From Anastatus disparis (lineage: Eukaryota > Arthropoda > Insecta > Hymenoptera > Eupelmidae), in the NCBI GenBank assembly GCA_017163975.1, contig JAFFSR010000218.1:5583501-5647500 (forward strand): a DNA stretch of 64,000 bases, written 5' to 3'. The position numbers and the translations under genes are program-made. This document shows, piece after piece, positions 1 to 10,240 of the stretch. The notes under the pieces are model-generated. The model made no database searches. It worked only from the letters and a program-made list of their open reading frames with translations, and was not told the DNA's origin. How positions within the stretch are numbered: the first letter of the stretch is position 1; each line of letters starts with the position of its first letter.

Positions 1-154
1 GTTATTTTGTCAGCCTAAATTGTACAATGGAATTACCGTGAGATTATCCATTCAATTACTGTAAAAAGTGTATGAAATTGAAAAAAGTCTTGTAATGAAT
101 AAAGTATTTAAAAATTCATGTAATAATTATACGCTACAGAATTTAAAATTCTTT

Positions 155-170
155 CGACGTTAAATAGTCG
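155..170 (+). repeat. Exact copy of CGACGTTAAATAGTCG box
   Basis: First exact copy of the box, flanked TTT/ATT, so the inverted arms extend to TCGAC/GTCGA. It lies 239 bp before a degraded copy at 394. Confidence 0.85.
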
Positions 171-2101
171 ATTTAAACAACTTGCTAGTATTATAATTAT
201 TTCTTTATTACACATTTTATAGTTTGAACAAGAAATTTTTCTCCATGATAAAACTAATAAAACTATAAATTTTGTAAATTTAATGGTAAATAATTGTTTC
301 TGAAAGTAACCAATCAATTACATCTTTTAGATTTTACTTTCTTTCCAGAACTCAATTTTTTATTAAATCATTGTCTCTTTCGTAAATCGGATACAACGCT
401 AAATAGTCACATACGATTTATTTATAATTTTAATACTTACATCAAATAAAATATTTATAAAAGCCTTTCTTTTAGATGCTTTTTATAAGGTTGAAATAAG
501 GAAATAATTTTGACAATGCATATTTAAATTTTTCTTCATTGTAAAAGAAGTTTCAGAAATCTTTCGTCAAATAGTCAAACCTCAGATATTTTTATTTTCT
601 ACAACTTATATTAAAACAGACCGTTTTTATGTCTAAATATTATTTGTATAAATATTTTCGACGTTAAATAGTCGCTTTCGATATAAATTCTGTAGGCGAA
701 ATAGTACTTGAATCGTGAATAACTAACGTTATTCTGGAAGTTTTTTTATTCACTTTTAAATGTGCCATTACGCGGAGTTATAGTCCTCTATATCAGCAAT
801 CATTATAGTTATGGTCAAAATATCCTCCAAACCCGGACAATTGGCATTTATTTCTGTTTCACTATCAATTTATATGAATATATTTATATATTTAACAAAT
901 TTTCATTTGAAACTGATTTCACAGTAAAAAAAATAAAAGATTGAAACAGGTTATATGATTTCGACGTTAAATAGTCGATTATGATAGAAAATTCATAAAG
1001 AGTAACTTTTGGAATTATAATTAATTCATGCTATTTTGTTCAGTTTTTAATCTACTATTAATTAAATTATCGTAAATATAAATTTAAAACGACAATAAAA
1101 ATTTTACACATTATGGTTGTAAGGAATTCGACGTTAAATAGTCGCATTCTTGTCATTTGTACAACAAAAAATTACCATGTATTATAGTAATTTTTTTATA
1201 TAATAGCGGCCTGTGACTATGCTACCATGGAATCTTCTTATTTTTACTAAATAAAGTTTCTCAGTGTAATTTAAATTAAAATATGCTTCGTTATGTGGTC
1301 GAGAATACTAATATTTTTTATTTTTAAAGTGTTTGAGTATTTTCTCAACTTTTTTTTCTGATCACCATAAGTAAACATATCAGAAATAAGTATTTATCTA
1401 ATTAGACACATAAAGGCACAAGAAAGACGACGTTAAATAGTCGCCATCTAAAGAATAAATAAAAATAATCATTCTTATTTAATATTTAAATTTATATTTA
1501 GCCTTTGCTATTCTATAAAATAAAATCTTAGTTTTGACATACTGAGAGATTAAGAAAAAGTTCGTGTTAGTCGAAATCTTTCGTGTGATATCGTGAAAAT
1601 TTTAAAATAATGTATAAGTTGATTTTATATTAAAATTTCTCTTGCTCAAATATTAGATTAGTTTATCAATTTTTGGTTCTATTTTATAATGAAAGTAGAT
1701 AATAGTTTAACTTGGTAGCATATAATTTACTATTAGAAGAACTTGAACGAGCAATTTTATTGATTTATTAATATTGAACATTTTATGTTTTTTTTTCAAA
1801 TGTTTTCTACCCTTTAATATCGATGTCAAATAGTCATCTTGGAATTAGAAAAGAATAGAATGTTCAGCTTTTTTATACTTAAAAGACGATGTTGAATAGT
1901 CGCATATCAAAGTTAAGCAGTGATTATCTAGCCTATCAAACTGGCCATTTTAAAATTTGATCGAATACTTTTTTCAAACCAATGATATTTTTAGACACAA
2001 TCATCTCATGCTTTCAGTGAGTCTTTTGTTTGCTTGTATATTATTTTGGTTTTAAATTAGTCCTATATTTTCTTGAACAACAAAATTAGATGCTTAAATA
2101 T

Positions 2102-2117
2102 CGAGGCTAAATACTCG
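2102..2117 (+). repeat. Box variant with paired arm changes
   Basis: The copy reads CGAG-GCTAAATA-CTCG. Relative to the consensus, both the fourth arm base (C to G) and its partner (G to C) changed, so the arms still pair. The TAAATA core is unchanged. Confidence 0.75.
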
Positions 2118-2436
2118 ATTTATAGTTTTTGTTAAAACTATAATTTATCTATTCATTTTAGATGACAGAATATAATTTTTATATTTTGTTTAATAATATA
2201 TTGATTTTCGACGATAAATAGTCGATTTTCATTGAAATTTCATCAATTTGAATAGAAGGTTGAAACAACGATTGCATTTTTCTTGACAATAATATTTTTT
2301 CAGCCTAAATACGATACAGTTTTTATCTATAATGATCTTTTTTTTATGAAAAACATATATCGAAATTATCATTTCGCTTTCATAATTAAGACTTAATTTT
2401 TTATGGTTGAACATTGCTTCTTTAGTGGTGAAAAGT

Positions 2437-2452
2437 CAACGTTAAATAGTTG
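2437..2452 (+). repeat. Box variant with paired arm changes
   Basis: The copy reads CAAC-GTTAAATA-GTTG. Both partners of the second arm pair changed and complementarity is kept. Each change could also be CpG deamination, so this is weaker support for selection than the 2102 copy. Confidence 0.7.
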
Positions 2453-3056
2453 TATCTTACAATCATTATTCCAAATGCAGTAACAACACTAAAATGTTAA
2501 ACAAATTTAAAATCAAAATATATTTTTTGTAATTTCGGATAGATGAATTTGGACTATGAAAGTCACTCTTACATAACTATCGAAATATTTAAAATTTTGT
2601 GCTAAATCCTTGTTGTTATGCGAGCTTTACTTAATAATTAAGGAATGGTATAAAATACATGCGAGATCATTTATGATAATAGAATCTTGTAATTAATTGT
2701 ATACATTTCGACATTAAATAGTCGTTTATGTTAAAAAAATTCTTCAGGCAGGATAATATTTTGAATCGTAAAGTTATTCTTATTCGGTTTCAAATTAGTT
2801 ATTCACATAGCAATAAAATATGAATTTAAAATAACAATTTAAAAAAAAATGGAAATATGCTTCGTTATTTTATTAATCTTAACAAATATTATTATTATTT
2901 GAATCATTGGCTATTATATTAATATCCTTGATTACTGAATAAAAATTCTGAGAGAGTATTATCGCAAAAAACACTCTTTGAAAGTTATTTCTGGAAAATT
3001 CTTACGAGTAATCGTAATAAACCTAAAGATATGAGAATTCGACGTTAAATAGTCGC

Positions 3057-3317
3057 AACTAAAAGATTAAATAACAAAAAACAGTAATAATTAGAAGATA
3101 TCAGAAAAAAGCCGATGGAAAATAATTTTATAATGTTATGTCGGGGGTTTAATCCTTTCGCAACGTCAGTAATTCGGTTGCCTAAATAATTTATAAAATA
3201 TATATATTAATTATAAAGAACAAATACTTGTGATTGAAATATTATAATTTAAATCAATTTCTAATTTCATATTTGTAACTTTATAGCTTTCGAAATACGC
3301 TCATTGCAACATTACGA
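3057..3317. other. AT-rich spacer
   Basis: Nothing is recognisable apart from a small GC patch near 3140-3180. It separates the box array from the mobile-element mosaic. Confidence 0.5.
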
Positions 3318-3506
3318 TCAAGATTTTTTTAAATATTCACTCTCACATACACGACAAGTTTTTGTTTCTTGCTTTGTAATTACATCGTGATACTTTGTGC
3401 GTCTAATAGCGTTAAATGAATGCACTACTTTTTCATTCTTTTTTAAAACTAAAGACTTGACATTGTTATAATTTAAAATATCTTTTGTTGAATCATTCAA
3501 TGTCAT
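3318..3506 (-). pseudogene. Minus-strand ORF fragment, unrecognised
   Basis: This 62-codon ORF is rich in Lys, Asn and Thr and ends with a CRVCESEYLKKS tail whose CxxC could be half of a zinc-binding site. I do not recognise the family. It lies downstream, on the same strand, of two other basic ORFs (3563-3715 and 3687-3965), which suggests one broken mobile-element gene read in different frames. No matching second CxxC or CxxH is visible within it. It may equally be chance. Confidence 0.2.
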
Positions 3507-3562
3507 ACCCTTAACTTTACAAACTTCATGTAAACTTTATGTTCCGAACAGTTCAATTGGCG

Positions 3563-3715
3563 TTATAAGATCTTGGTAGGTTTATTTTTTTCTTGCAATA
3601 GTGTCGGTAGTTCGACTGTAACGTTTGAAATTATTTTGGGTTTGACCGGAGTCGGCTTATAATTTTCTTCCGATTTTTGTTTTTTTTTATAGATTTTGGC
3701 TCGTCGGCTCTCCAT
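3563..3715 (-). pseudogene. Short basic ORF overlapping its upstream neighbour
   Basis: A 50-codon ORF, +1 relative to the neighbouring 92-codon ORF and overlapping it by 29 nt. The overlap ends in a run of nine A residues on the coding strand. The product is Lys/Pro-rich, with segments such as YKPTPVKPKIISNVTVELP that look more like protein than random AT-rich translation. The layout fits a frameshifted remnant, or less likely a programmed frameshift. The family is unknown. Confidence 0.2.
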
Positions 3716-3965
3716 AAGAAATAAACGATAAGTTTACTCTTTTCATAGAGGCGGCGTTTTCCTCTACTCGGCCAATATGGTACTCTAGAAGTTTAGACTT
3801 CCTATTCTCTTCTTCCGCGAGAGCTAAGTCTTTGTTTGCTTGCTTTAGAACGCGTTGAAACTTCCTCTTGCGAGTCCGCACGCGCTTGTTCCTTTGGGCT
3901 TTGTTATATTGTTGCCTAGTTTTATAAGGTGTGGGAAACCGGAAGGAATTTAAGTACTGGTTCAT
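3687..3965 (-). pseudogene. Basic coiled-coil-like ORF, possible retroelement remnant
   Basis: This 92-codon ORF starts MNQYLNSFRFPTPYKTRQ. A strongly basic stretch (NKRVRTRKRKFQRVLKQ) is followed by an acidic, leucine-containing stretch (DLALAEEENRKSKLLEYHIG), a basic-plus-coiled-coil pattern. The DNA is less AT-rich than its surroundings and contains CpGs. Candidates are a fragment of a retroelement gag-like protein or of a transposon DNA-binding protein. No catalytic motif is visible and I assign no function. Two shorter same-strand ORFs follow. Confidence 0.3.
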
Positions 3966-3996
3966 TCGTAACCTTGTCGGAGAATCTGGGCCCCAG

Positions 3997-4362
3997 TACT
4001 GTCCGAATTCTGAACATTAGACGAATTCAGGCGGAAAAGGTGGGATTTAAATATATTTATGTTTTAATTATTAATAATTACTAAAGAATAATATTATATA
4101 TAAAACAAAAAAAGGAAATGATTGTGTGACGTTTGAGGGACGTACATTTATTAACGCCGATGTTTAAAGGTTGCTTGACGGCCTGGTTACTCAACCACTA
4201 ATCGTCTCATTTTATAAAGAAATAATAACGCGAACTATTCCGGTGGTGGTATATGTAGGAATAAGGAAAGGTTTGAGTATAAGCGGATCCGTAAGCGTGA
4301 AAATCCTGGTTACTTATACTGTCGAGATCCTGTCTAATTTGGCGAATCTCGGCGGAAAAGGT
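3997..4362. repeat. Two diverged 45-bp direct repeats
   Basis: Segments 3997-4041 and 4317-4362 both begin TACTGTC and end GGCGGAAAAGGT, with a loosely similar middle containing GCGAAT or ACGAAT. They lie 320 bp apart in direct orientation. They may be a subterminal repeat of a degraded element. The open frame between them (from 4171) has no recognisable domain. Confidence 0.45.
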
Positions 4363-5210
4363 AAAGGAGTTATAAAAATATATCGAGATATAATAATAAA
4401 TTTTTATAAAGAAAATATAAAATGAAAGCTTTAAAGATAATTAATAAACTTTAAAATTAATTAATTATGCAGCAAAATTGAAAATAAGTAAATAGTTACG
4501 ATAATAATAAATAAAAATATAAAACGGATTTTAAATGAAAACAATTTGATTTTAAATTGTAATATTGAAATGTTTATTTAGTAAAGATAAAACTTACTAT
4601 CCTCAAAAGACTGGGATACTCGTAGAGAGAGAGAGTTTGGTAGTAAAATTCTTGTAGAGAAAACTTGAAGATCCTTGGAAAATTTAGTTTTTGATGAACT
4701 AGTAGAACTTGGAAGAGAGGCTTTTTCAATTTTTAAAAGAGCTTGGTAAGGCAATATATTGGACTTATCTCAGATATTAAGTCTTTATAAAATTTCATTG
4801 CCGACATTAAGAACTTGTTAATTTTGTTATTATAAATATGCGATTCTGAATTAATTTTCGGAATAGTTTTATGGTTTATGTATAACACATAATTTTTATT
4901 GAATTTTTTTTTGTTTCTTTTTTTTTGTATGTATCTTAATAAAAGAGAACGAAATTTTTCTATGCGGAAATGTGGGTACATTCGTTTATTTTATTCTTAT
5001 CTGTTAAAAATAATAAAAAAATTATGATGGTAATAGTAGCGCGACATTACAATTCTATATCTTTTTCGATAGCTATTGTAGAAATTGCCGCTGCTTTAAA
5101 ATTTATGTAGAAGGACATTTTGTACGTATATAAAAAAAAGGAACGAAAATTTTTTATCTTAACAGATGGGCCGAAACTTAACAACCTTAAGTGCGCTACA
5201 TTCATCGAAT
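4363..5210. other. AT-rich mobile-element mosaic, no gene
   Basis: AT-rich DNA with a short GA run at about 4626 and a poly-T stretch near 4905-4925. I see no recognisable gene, RNA or terminal repeat. Confidence 0.5.
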
Positions 5211-5586
5211 TGTAACGTTCTGAGAATTTACGTGTTAATTTACTAGAACGACAGTTAAAATATTTTTAGTTATTGTGTAACGTCGAGAAATAAATTAAAT
5301 TAATAACTCATTAATCGCCGCTACACACGCGTAAATTCTTTTACGCAGCGTCGCGCTTTAGTGGGTTGTTGTCGAGTTTGACCACGTGTTACTTACGCGG
5401 GGCGAGAGTCTAATTTGGTCCTTGAAATGCGGGGACTTATTTCGAGTCCTTTCCGCGTCGCGATTTAAATTTTTTATTTAATTTGAGTATTAAATTTTTA
5501 TACCCCTAGCCAAGCAAAGCAACATGTCTCTATCGCTCTGCTTGGGGTCTGATGAGGACGGTCCTCAAAGTCGGGGTCGCGTTACA
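5211..5586. mobile_element. Possible solo LTR (TGTAACG...CGTTACA)
   Basis: A 376-bp block begins TGTAACGTTC and ends GTCGCGTTACA. These complementary ends resemble those of Ty3/Gypsy-type LTRs. The interior is far richer in CpG (5330-5580) than the surrounding DNA. The plus strand has an AATAAA-containing segment near 5290. No second LTR, primer-binding site or matching 4-5-bp target duplication (CGAAT versus TTTAA) was found. The orientation cannot be decided because the ends are palindromic. A chance GC-rich block is the alternative. Confidence 0.3.
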
Positions 5587-5818
5587 TTTAAAAAAGAAAT
5601 ATATGAAATATATATATATATTAATGAAAGATAGTTAGATATAAAATTATATATAAAAAATTAAATTAAAAAAAAATTATAATAAAATAGAAATTTGTTT
5701 ATTATTTGGATGATCAAAAATAAGAATAAAAGGTTTTGATTTTAATTTTGAATTTAATGAAAAAAAAAGATAAATTTTACTTACTTTCAAAAAAAAGGGT
5801 AGAGAAAGAAATGTATAG

Positions 5819-5949
5819 AGAGTTGCTTTCGACTTGTAGTGAATTGAGAGTTGCTGTTGACTTGTAGTGAACTGAGAGTTGCTGTTGACTTGTAGTGAAC
5901 TGAGAGTTGCTGTTGACTTGTAGTGAACTGAGAGTTGCTGTTGACTTGA
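5819..5949 (+). repeat. 28-bp minisatellite, about 4.7 copies
   Basis: Units start at 5819, 5847, 5875, 5903 and 5931 (last one partial). The unit begins AGAGTTGCTG and ends AGTGAACTG. Units 2 to 4 are identical and unit 1 has three changes. Since 28 is not a multiple of three, any open frame across it cycles through three frames, so the minus-strand ORF here is not credible as a protein. Confidence 0.9.
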
Positions 5950-7347
5950 AGTTCCTGAAGAGAGTAGAGAGCGTGTTTATGAGACACGCTCAAAAGCCGC
6001 ACTGAAGATTTTGGGCCCTGGTTGGGGATTACATACCCTGAAATTGGGGCGTTGACTAACCACCCCCGCTTGGATAGTTTTCCAAAATTTTAAATTTTCC
6101 TATTGGTCAATTCTGTTTTCGTAAAAGTTCCATAAACTGTCACTTGGCTGTCCTAGTGTCTATTTTTTTCTTTCTTTCTCTTTTCTCTACCTTTCTCTCT
6201 TTCTACTTTTCTTTCTCTCTCCTTTGAAAGTAAGCTACATAAATTGTCTTAAATCTAATTGTTATTAAAAATATAACGAATTACGCATATAAAAAAGATA
6301 AAACTAGAAACTAGAGTTTTAATTTATAATATTTTTTCAACTAATATCTATAATAAAATAGCTAGTTTAAATAAATCTAATAATTAGTAAATTAAATTAT
6401 TTATTTGCATAAGTGAAAACAAAGGAATAATATGAAATAGATATTAATTAAATAAACATTATCAATTAATATTAACTTAATATATATATATATATATATA
6501 TATAAAGTAGAATTACGCATAAAAAAAGACGCTAACGCAAGTTTAACAATAAAAAGGGTTTAATAAAAGAGGTAAAATTAATACTAATATTATTAACTTT
6601 TCAATAATTAAAACTAAAGTTTAAATTAATATAAGTGAAATAAATGTTAAAGAAAGTAAAGAAAATAAAGAAAAATAGAGAGATGCTTCACACACAAAAA
6701 AAAACGCTTGGTAATAAAAAGGACGCTTAACGTATAAAAATTATAATTAATTAAAAATTTTGGTTTTGTTGTTTTTTTTTGTTTTGTTTTTTTTTGTTCA
6801 ACGCTTTTGAAAAACTAAACTTAATTTCTAAATTTTATTTAACAAATAAATTTAAAATAAAGGAAACGCAATATTCTAATTTCAAGCGTGGTGTAGGCTT
6901 GATGCATACGCAATTTTTTTATTATTAAACATTGCTTATAAATACTATTTAAAACTGTTATATGTATATATATATATATTTATTTATTAGTTTTTTAAGA
7001 AAGAAAAAGAATAAAAGTTTATAAAATTTTTACATAAAAAAGAATTAGTTATTTTCTTATATGAATAATTTCATATCTATATACATATATCGGTTTTATT
7101 TAAAATATAACGAAAAGAAATCATATTTTTGAAACAAAGGGATACATATTCTAAAACTTTTTAGGGATGATCTTTCATGTTGTTTTTTTTAAATAACAAT
7201 TTTGTTTTTTTATTTATTTGTTTTTTAATGTCTATTAATTTTTAAATATTTTATTTATAGAAGAAAAGAAATTATTTATTATAATAAAATTTGTGTGTTG
7301 ATACATATAAAAAAAAGAATACATTATGAGTAAATTATTTGATAAGG
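5950..7347. other. AT-rich segment with TA microsatellite
   Basis: Near 6010-6120 a moderately GC-rich stretch contains GGGCCC and a CCTATTGGTCAA (CCAAT-box-like) segment. It is followed by polypyrimidine at 6160-6225, a (TA)12 run at 6481-6504 and A/T homopolymers. No gene is visible. Confidence 0.5.
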
Positions 7348-7384
7348 TGGGGTTTCAGGAGGTTTGACCCTCCGTAAAACCCCA
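7348..7384 (+). repeat. GC-rich hairpin
   Basis: TGGGGTTT pairs with AAACCCCA, and an inner GGAGG pairs with CCTCC across a short TTTGA-type loop, with small bulges between. It is one of very few GC-rich foldbacks in this AT-rich region. It may be a structured end of a mobile element. Confidence 0.6.
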
Positions 7385-8140
7385 ACTTCATTTATTGATT
7401 AATAAACAAATTCCCCTCAAAACTGAATTTATAACAGTAGAGAGAGAGAGTAAACGGAGCAATGCAGTAGAAAAATTTATTAATAACACTTTTGTTAGAT
7501 TAATTTAAGTTTGTACTTGAATAAACCTATATATATATATATATATATATATCGACGGGTGAAGGCTTATGCATTTAATAAATGCAATAATACACATACG
7601 AATGATTTAAAAGTACTAAATTCTAGTTTATTAATTTCCGGATTACACACTTTCTATTCTCTAAATAAGGTTACAATTTAATAGCCGGCCTAAACCTTCG
7701 TTTTAACGGATAGTTCTACAACTTAGTAAAAAAAATTTAACGCACTGACGTAATTAGTACGAAGTGATTTTATATTTTTGCTAATGAAATTAACGCAAAT
7801 AAAAGAAACAATGGTTATTTTCGATGAAAATTAATATGTAAAACTTAGGATTTGCACTCACTAACGGTTAAAACCCAATTTTAGAAAACGCGAACAAAAT
7901 AAAACTCTTTTGTTTTATTTTCTTCTGCAATTACAAAATTCAAAACACACGAACACAGTAACTTGAACTTATTTAAGCTGAAAACGCAACTAATTTGAAA
8001 TTTAAATTTACTGAATTCCGGCACAAATCAATTAGAGGTTGGTATTATTTGATTTCAACGCCAACCAATTACACGTGAATAACTTTTAATCTTACAAAGC
8101 GAGAGATACAATTATGTTACTTATCTTTTTAAGCTGTTTC
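7385..8140. other. AT-rich segment, (AT)n run
   Basis: Contains a GA run at 7440-7450 and an (AT)12 run at 7529-7552. An AAATAAGGTTACAAT stretch near 7662 resembles AAATAAGGTTTACAAT near 9775, suggesting two related element ends. No gene is visible. Confidence 0.4.
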
Positions 8141-8880
8141 TTTCGAAGGCCGGCCAGGCAGCATTGCCGGCATTCCTGGTCCCCCGGTGTTGCTCGCTGG
8201 AGCTTATTCTTCCGTTAATAGATATCCGCTTGTGGGTTCTAAACTCGCGGGTATGTGACCTCCTGCCGTATCGCACCACTTGCAGGGGTCATGACGTGAA
8301 AGTGTTGAGCGGGTTGGAGAAATAGACATTTTCAAGAGAATTAAAGGAAAACACACCCGCGATTAAGACAAAGAAAATTATTTAAAAGAAAAAAAAATGA
8401 ATTTATTTGAAAGAAAACTTTTAAAAGAATTCTTGAAGGAAATTTTTTGACACTTCAGACACAAAACACGTAACTTAGCATAGCAAAGCCCATGCTACGT
8501 TGGAAAGAGATGAGTTATTATTGGATGATAGCGGCTGAAGCCACGCGGGCCCCAGCACGCTCGACTGACCTAATTGCCGGTGCGCGCACGTCTGCTCTCC
8601 GTCGCGTTCGTCGGTGAAGCCAAGCCGTTAGGCTTCTCCTCAACCGACGAGCGAAGAGAGGTAATGAGAGAGAGAAGTCCGATTCTCTCTCTTTGTTGCT
8701 CCTTCGGTCCCGTCGTCCCAGGCTGGCCGTTTGTTCTCCCACTCTCAATGCAACAATGCATGAAGAGTGGAAAAACCTACTGGCAGCCGTCGACGATTGT
8801 CGTTAAATTCTTGGAAAACTGATAGCAAATGCAAAAGACAGCAGCCTTGAGCATTTTAAGCCCGCTTTCTTTCGCATTGC
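8141..8880. other. CpG-rich island, probably mobile-element derived
   Basis: A sharp rise in GC and CpG contrasts with both flanks. The only long open frames are overlapping Arg/Ser-rich frames on both strands, as expected from composition, so I do not call a protein. A perfect 10-bp hairpin (AGAGAGAGAA, loop 8677-8682, TTCTCTCTCT) lies at 8667-8692. TTAGCATAGCAAA near 8476 also occurs in the SINE-like tail near 21466. A retroelement regulatory region or a host CpG promoter are both possible. Confidence 0.4.
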
Positions 8881-10240
8881 GCTTCATTAAAATTCAATTA
8901 TTAATTAGATTTATTTTTATTTGAAAAAAACAAAATTTCGTCACTTAACATTATTATTGACAAAATTTATTAATTTGCAAAAGAATATTATGAGTTTCTT
9001 AGGTAATTATGAGTATATTTTTCTTTGGAGCCTAACTTAATGAGTTTCTGTCTCGGTGTTCTAATTGATAACGGTAAAATTTTTCAGGCAGTTTCAATAT
9101 ACACGAAAATACGTGTGAATTTCTACATAATATTTTTCAGGTACCCAAGATTAGAGTATCCCTTAACGATTGTTTACACAGCTGAAGTATTTTACTTTAT
9201 TTTATTTAAAAGGTACAATAATTACTTGTCTCAAAAGAAAATGAGTTCACACCGAAACATATACAGATCGGACAAAATAATAATGGAAAAATAATGATTT
9301 AAAAATAATTAACAGAAAAATAAAGTGTTGGTCTTATAGGAAAACACATTGAAAGTATTTTAAAAAAAGAAATTTTCGTGAAAAGATATTAATATGAATT
9401 TTTTTTGTTTAAAAGAAGTCGGCAAAATTGCCCGACGTTACAATTGCACCGAGCGGCTAGTGCAATTTATTAATGCACGTGGCTTTATGAGGGGTAGATA
9501 GGTTATTTGCTAGGTCCCGAGACCTTTTCTATTACACCGGCGAATGAGAGGATGGGGAAAATAAGAATATCTCTATATATTAATTATTTATCAAAGTCTT
9601 ACCTTTTATTAAGTGATTTGTTTATTTCTTAATAGTCTTCCTTTATTTGAGTATAAGGGTTACCAATTCCCCTTTTTGTTGCAGTAGTGGTTTCCCTTTT
9701 ATATTGGATTTATTGGATTTGATGCAAAGTATTAATTAAACTGGACACTGTATGTAACTTTTTATTATTTATTCAAATAAGGTTTACAATAGAACTTATA
9801 ACTGAGGTTTTTTTAAATATATTATGTAAAGAAATAATCTTGTTAAACTTAGAAAATTCTATAAGTTACTTGTAGAGTGGAATTTTACGTACTAACGTAA
9901 GGTAGAGAAAACTCAAGAAACTGAGAGTAAATACAATGAGAGCGCATTTCGGGGACCTATGGTCATTTATATACCAATTCGATATCTTCTGGGGATTAAC
10001 AGTTCGGTTTCTGTCTCTGTGTATTTTTATGATATGTCATAAAAAGACATTAACCGAAATGAACAAATCCTTATCAGATTTCGGATCGATATATTTACAA
10101 TAGAATGCCGAAACTAAAGAAGCCATCGCTTGATAAAAAAAAATAAGGTAGTGACTAAAAATTATTAATAAGAAAAATAATAAAAAAAAAAATTAGATAA
10201 AGAATTCATCATTAACTGGGATGTTACAGAATCATGCGTA
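8881..10240. other. Degraded mobile DNA, no gene
   Basis: Mostly AT-rich. A GC-containing block at 9418-9550 includes GACGTTACA at 9436-9444, whose reverse complement starts TGTAACGTC, like the end of the block at 5211. No partner end was found. No coding domain is visible. Confidence 0.4.

Larger units (their letters stand above)
1..3056. repeat. Dispersed array of a 16-bp palindromic box
   Basis: No gene is visible here. The box CGACGTTAAATAGTCG recurs on the plus strand. Exact copies start at 155, 659, 962, 1129, 1428 and 3040. Copies with one to four changes start at 394, 1821, 1887, 2102, 2209, 2437 and 2709, and eroded remnants lie near 564 and 695. The outer CGAC and GTCG are complementary arms around a conserved GTTAAATA core. 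Spacing is irregular (about 66 to 393 bp) and spacers are mostly unlike each other, though two share weak colinear similarity. All copies have the same orientation. It may be an old satellite-like array with a protein-binding box, or a cluster of functional sites. Confidence 0.85.

Noticed and set aside
155..3055. CRISPR-like array
   Set aside because: Spacers vary from under 70 to nearly 400 bp, repeats are only 16 bp, and the window is eukaryotic with spliced genes.
4171..4425. 84-codon plus-strand protein
   Set aside because: No domain or signal, and the frame runs through a repeated non-coding segment.
5787..6002. 71-codon minus-strand protein
   Set aside because: It is mostly the translation of a 28-bp minisatellite passing through all three frames.
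8518..8822. Three overlapping 63-82-codon frames in the CpG island
   Set aside because: Arg/Ser-rich frames on both strands are expected when GC rises and stop codons become rare; no domain is visible.
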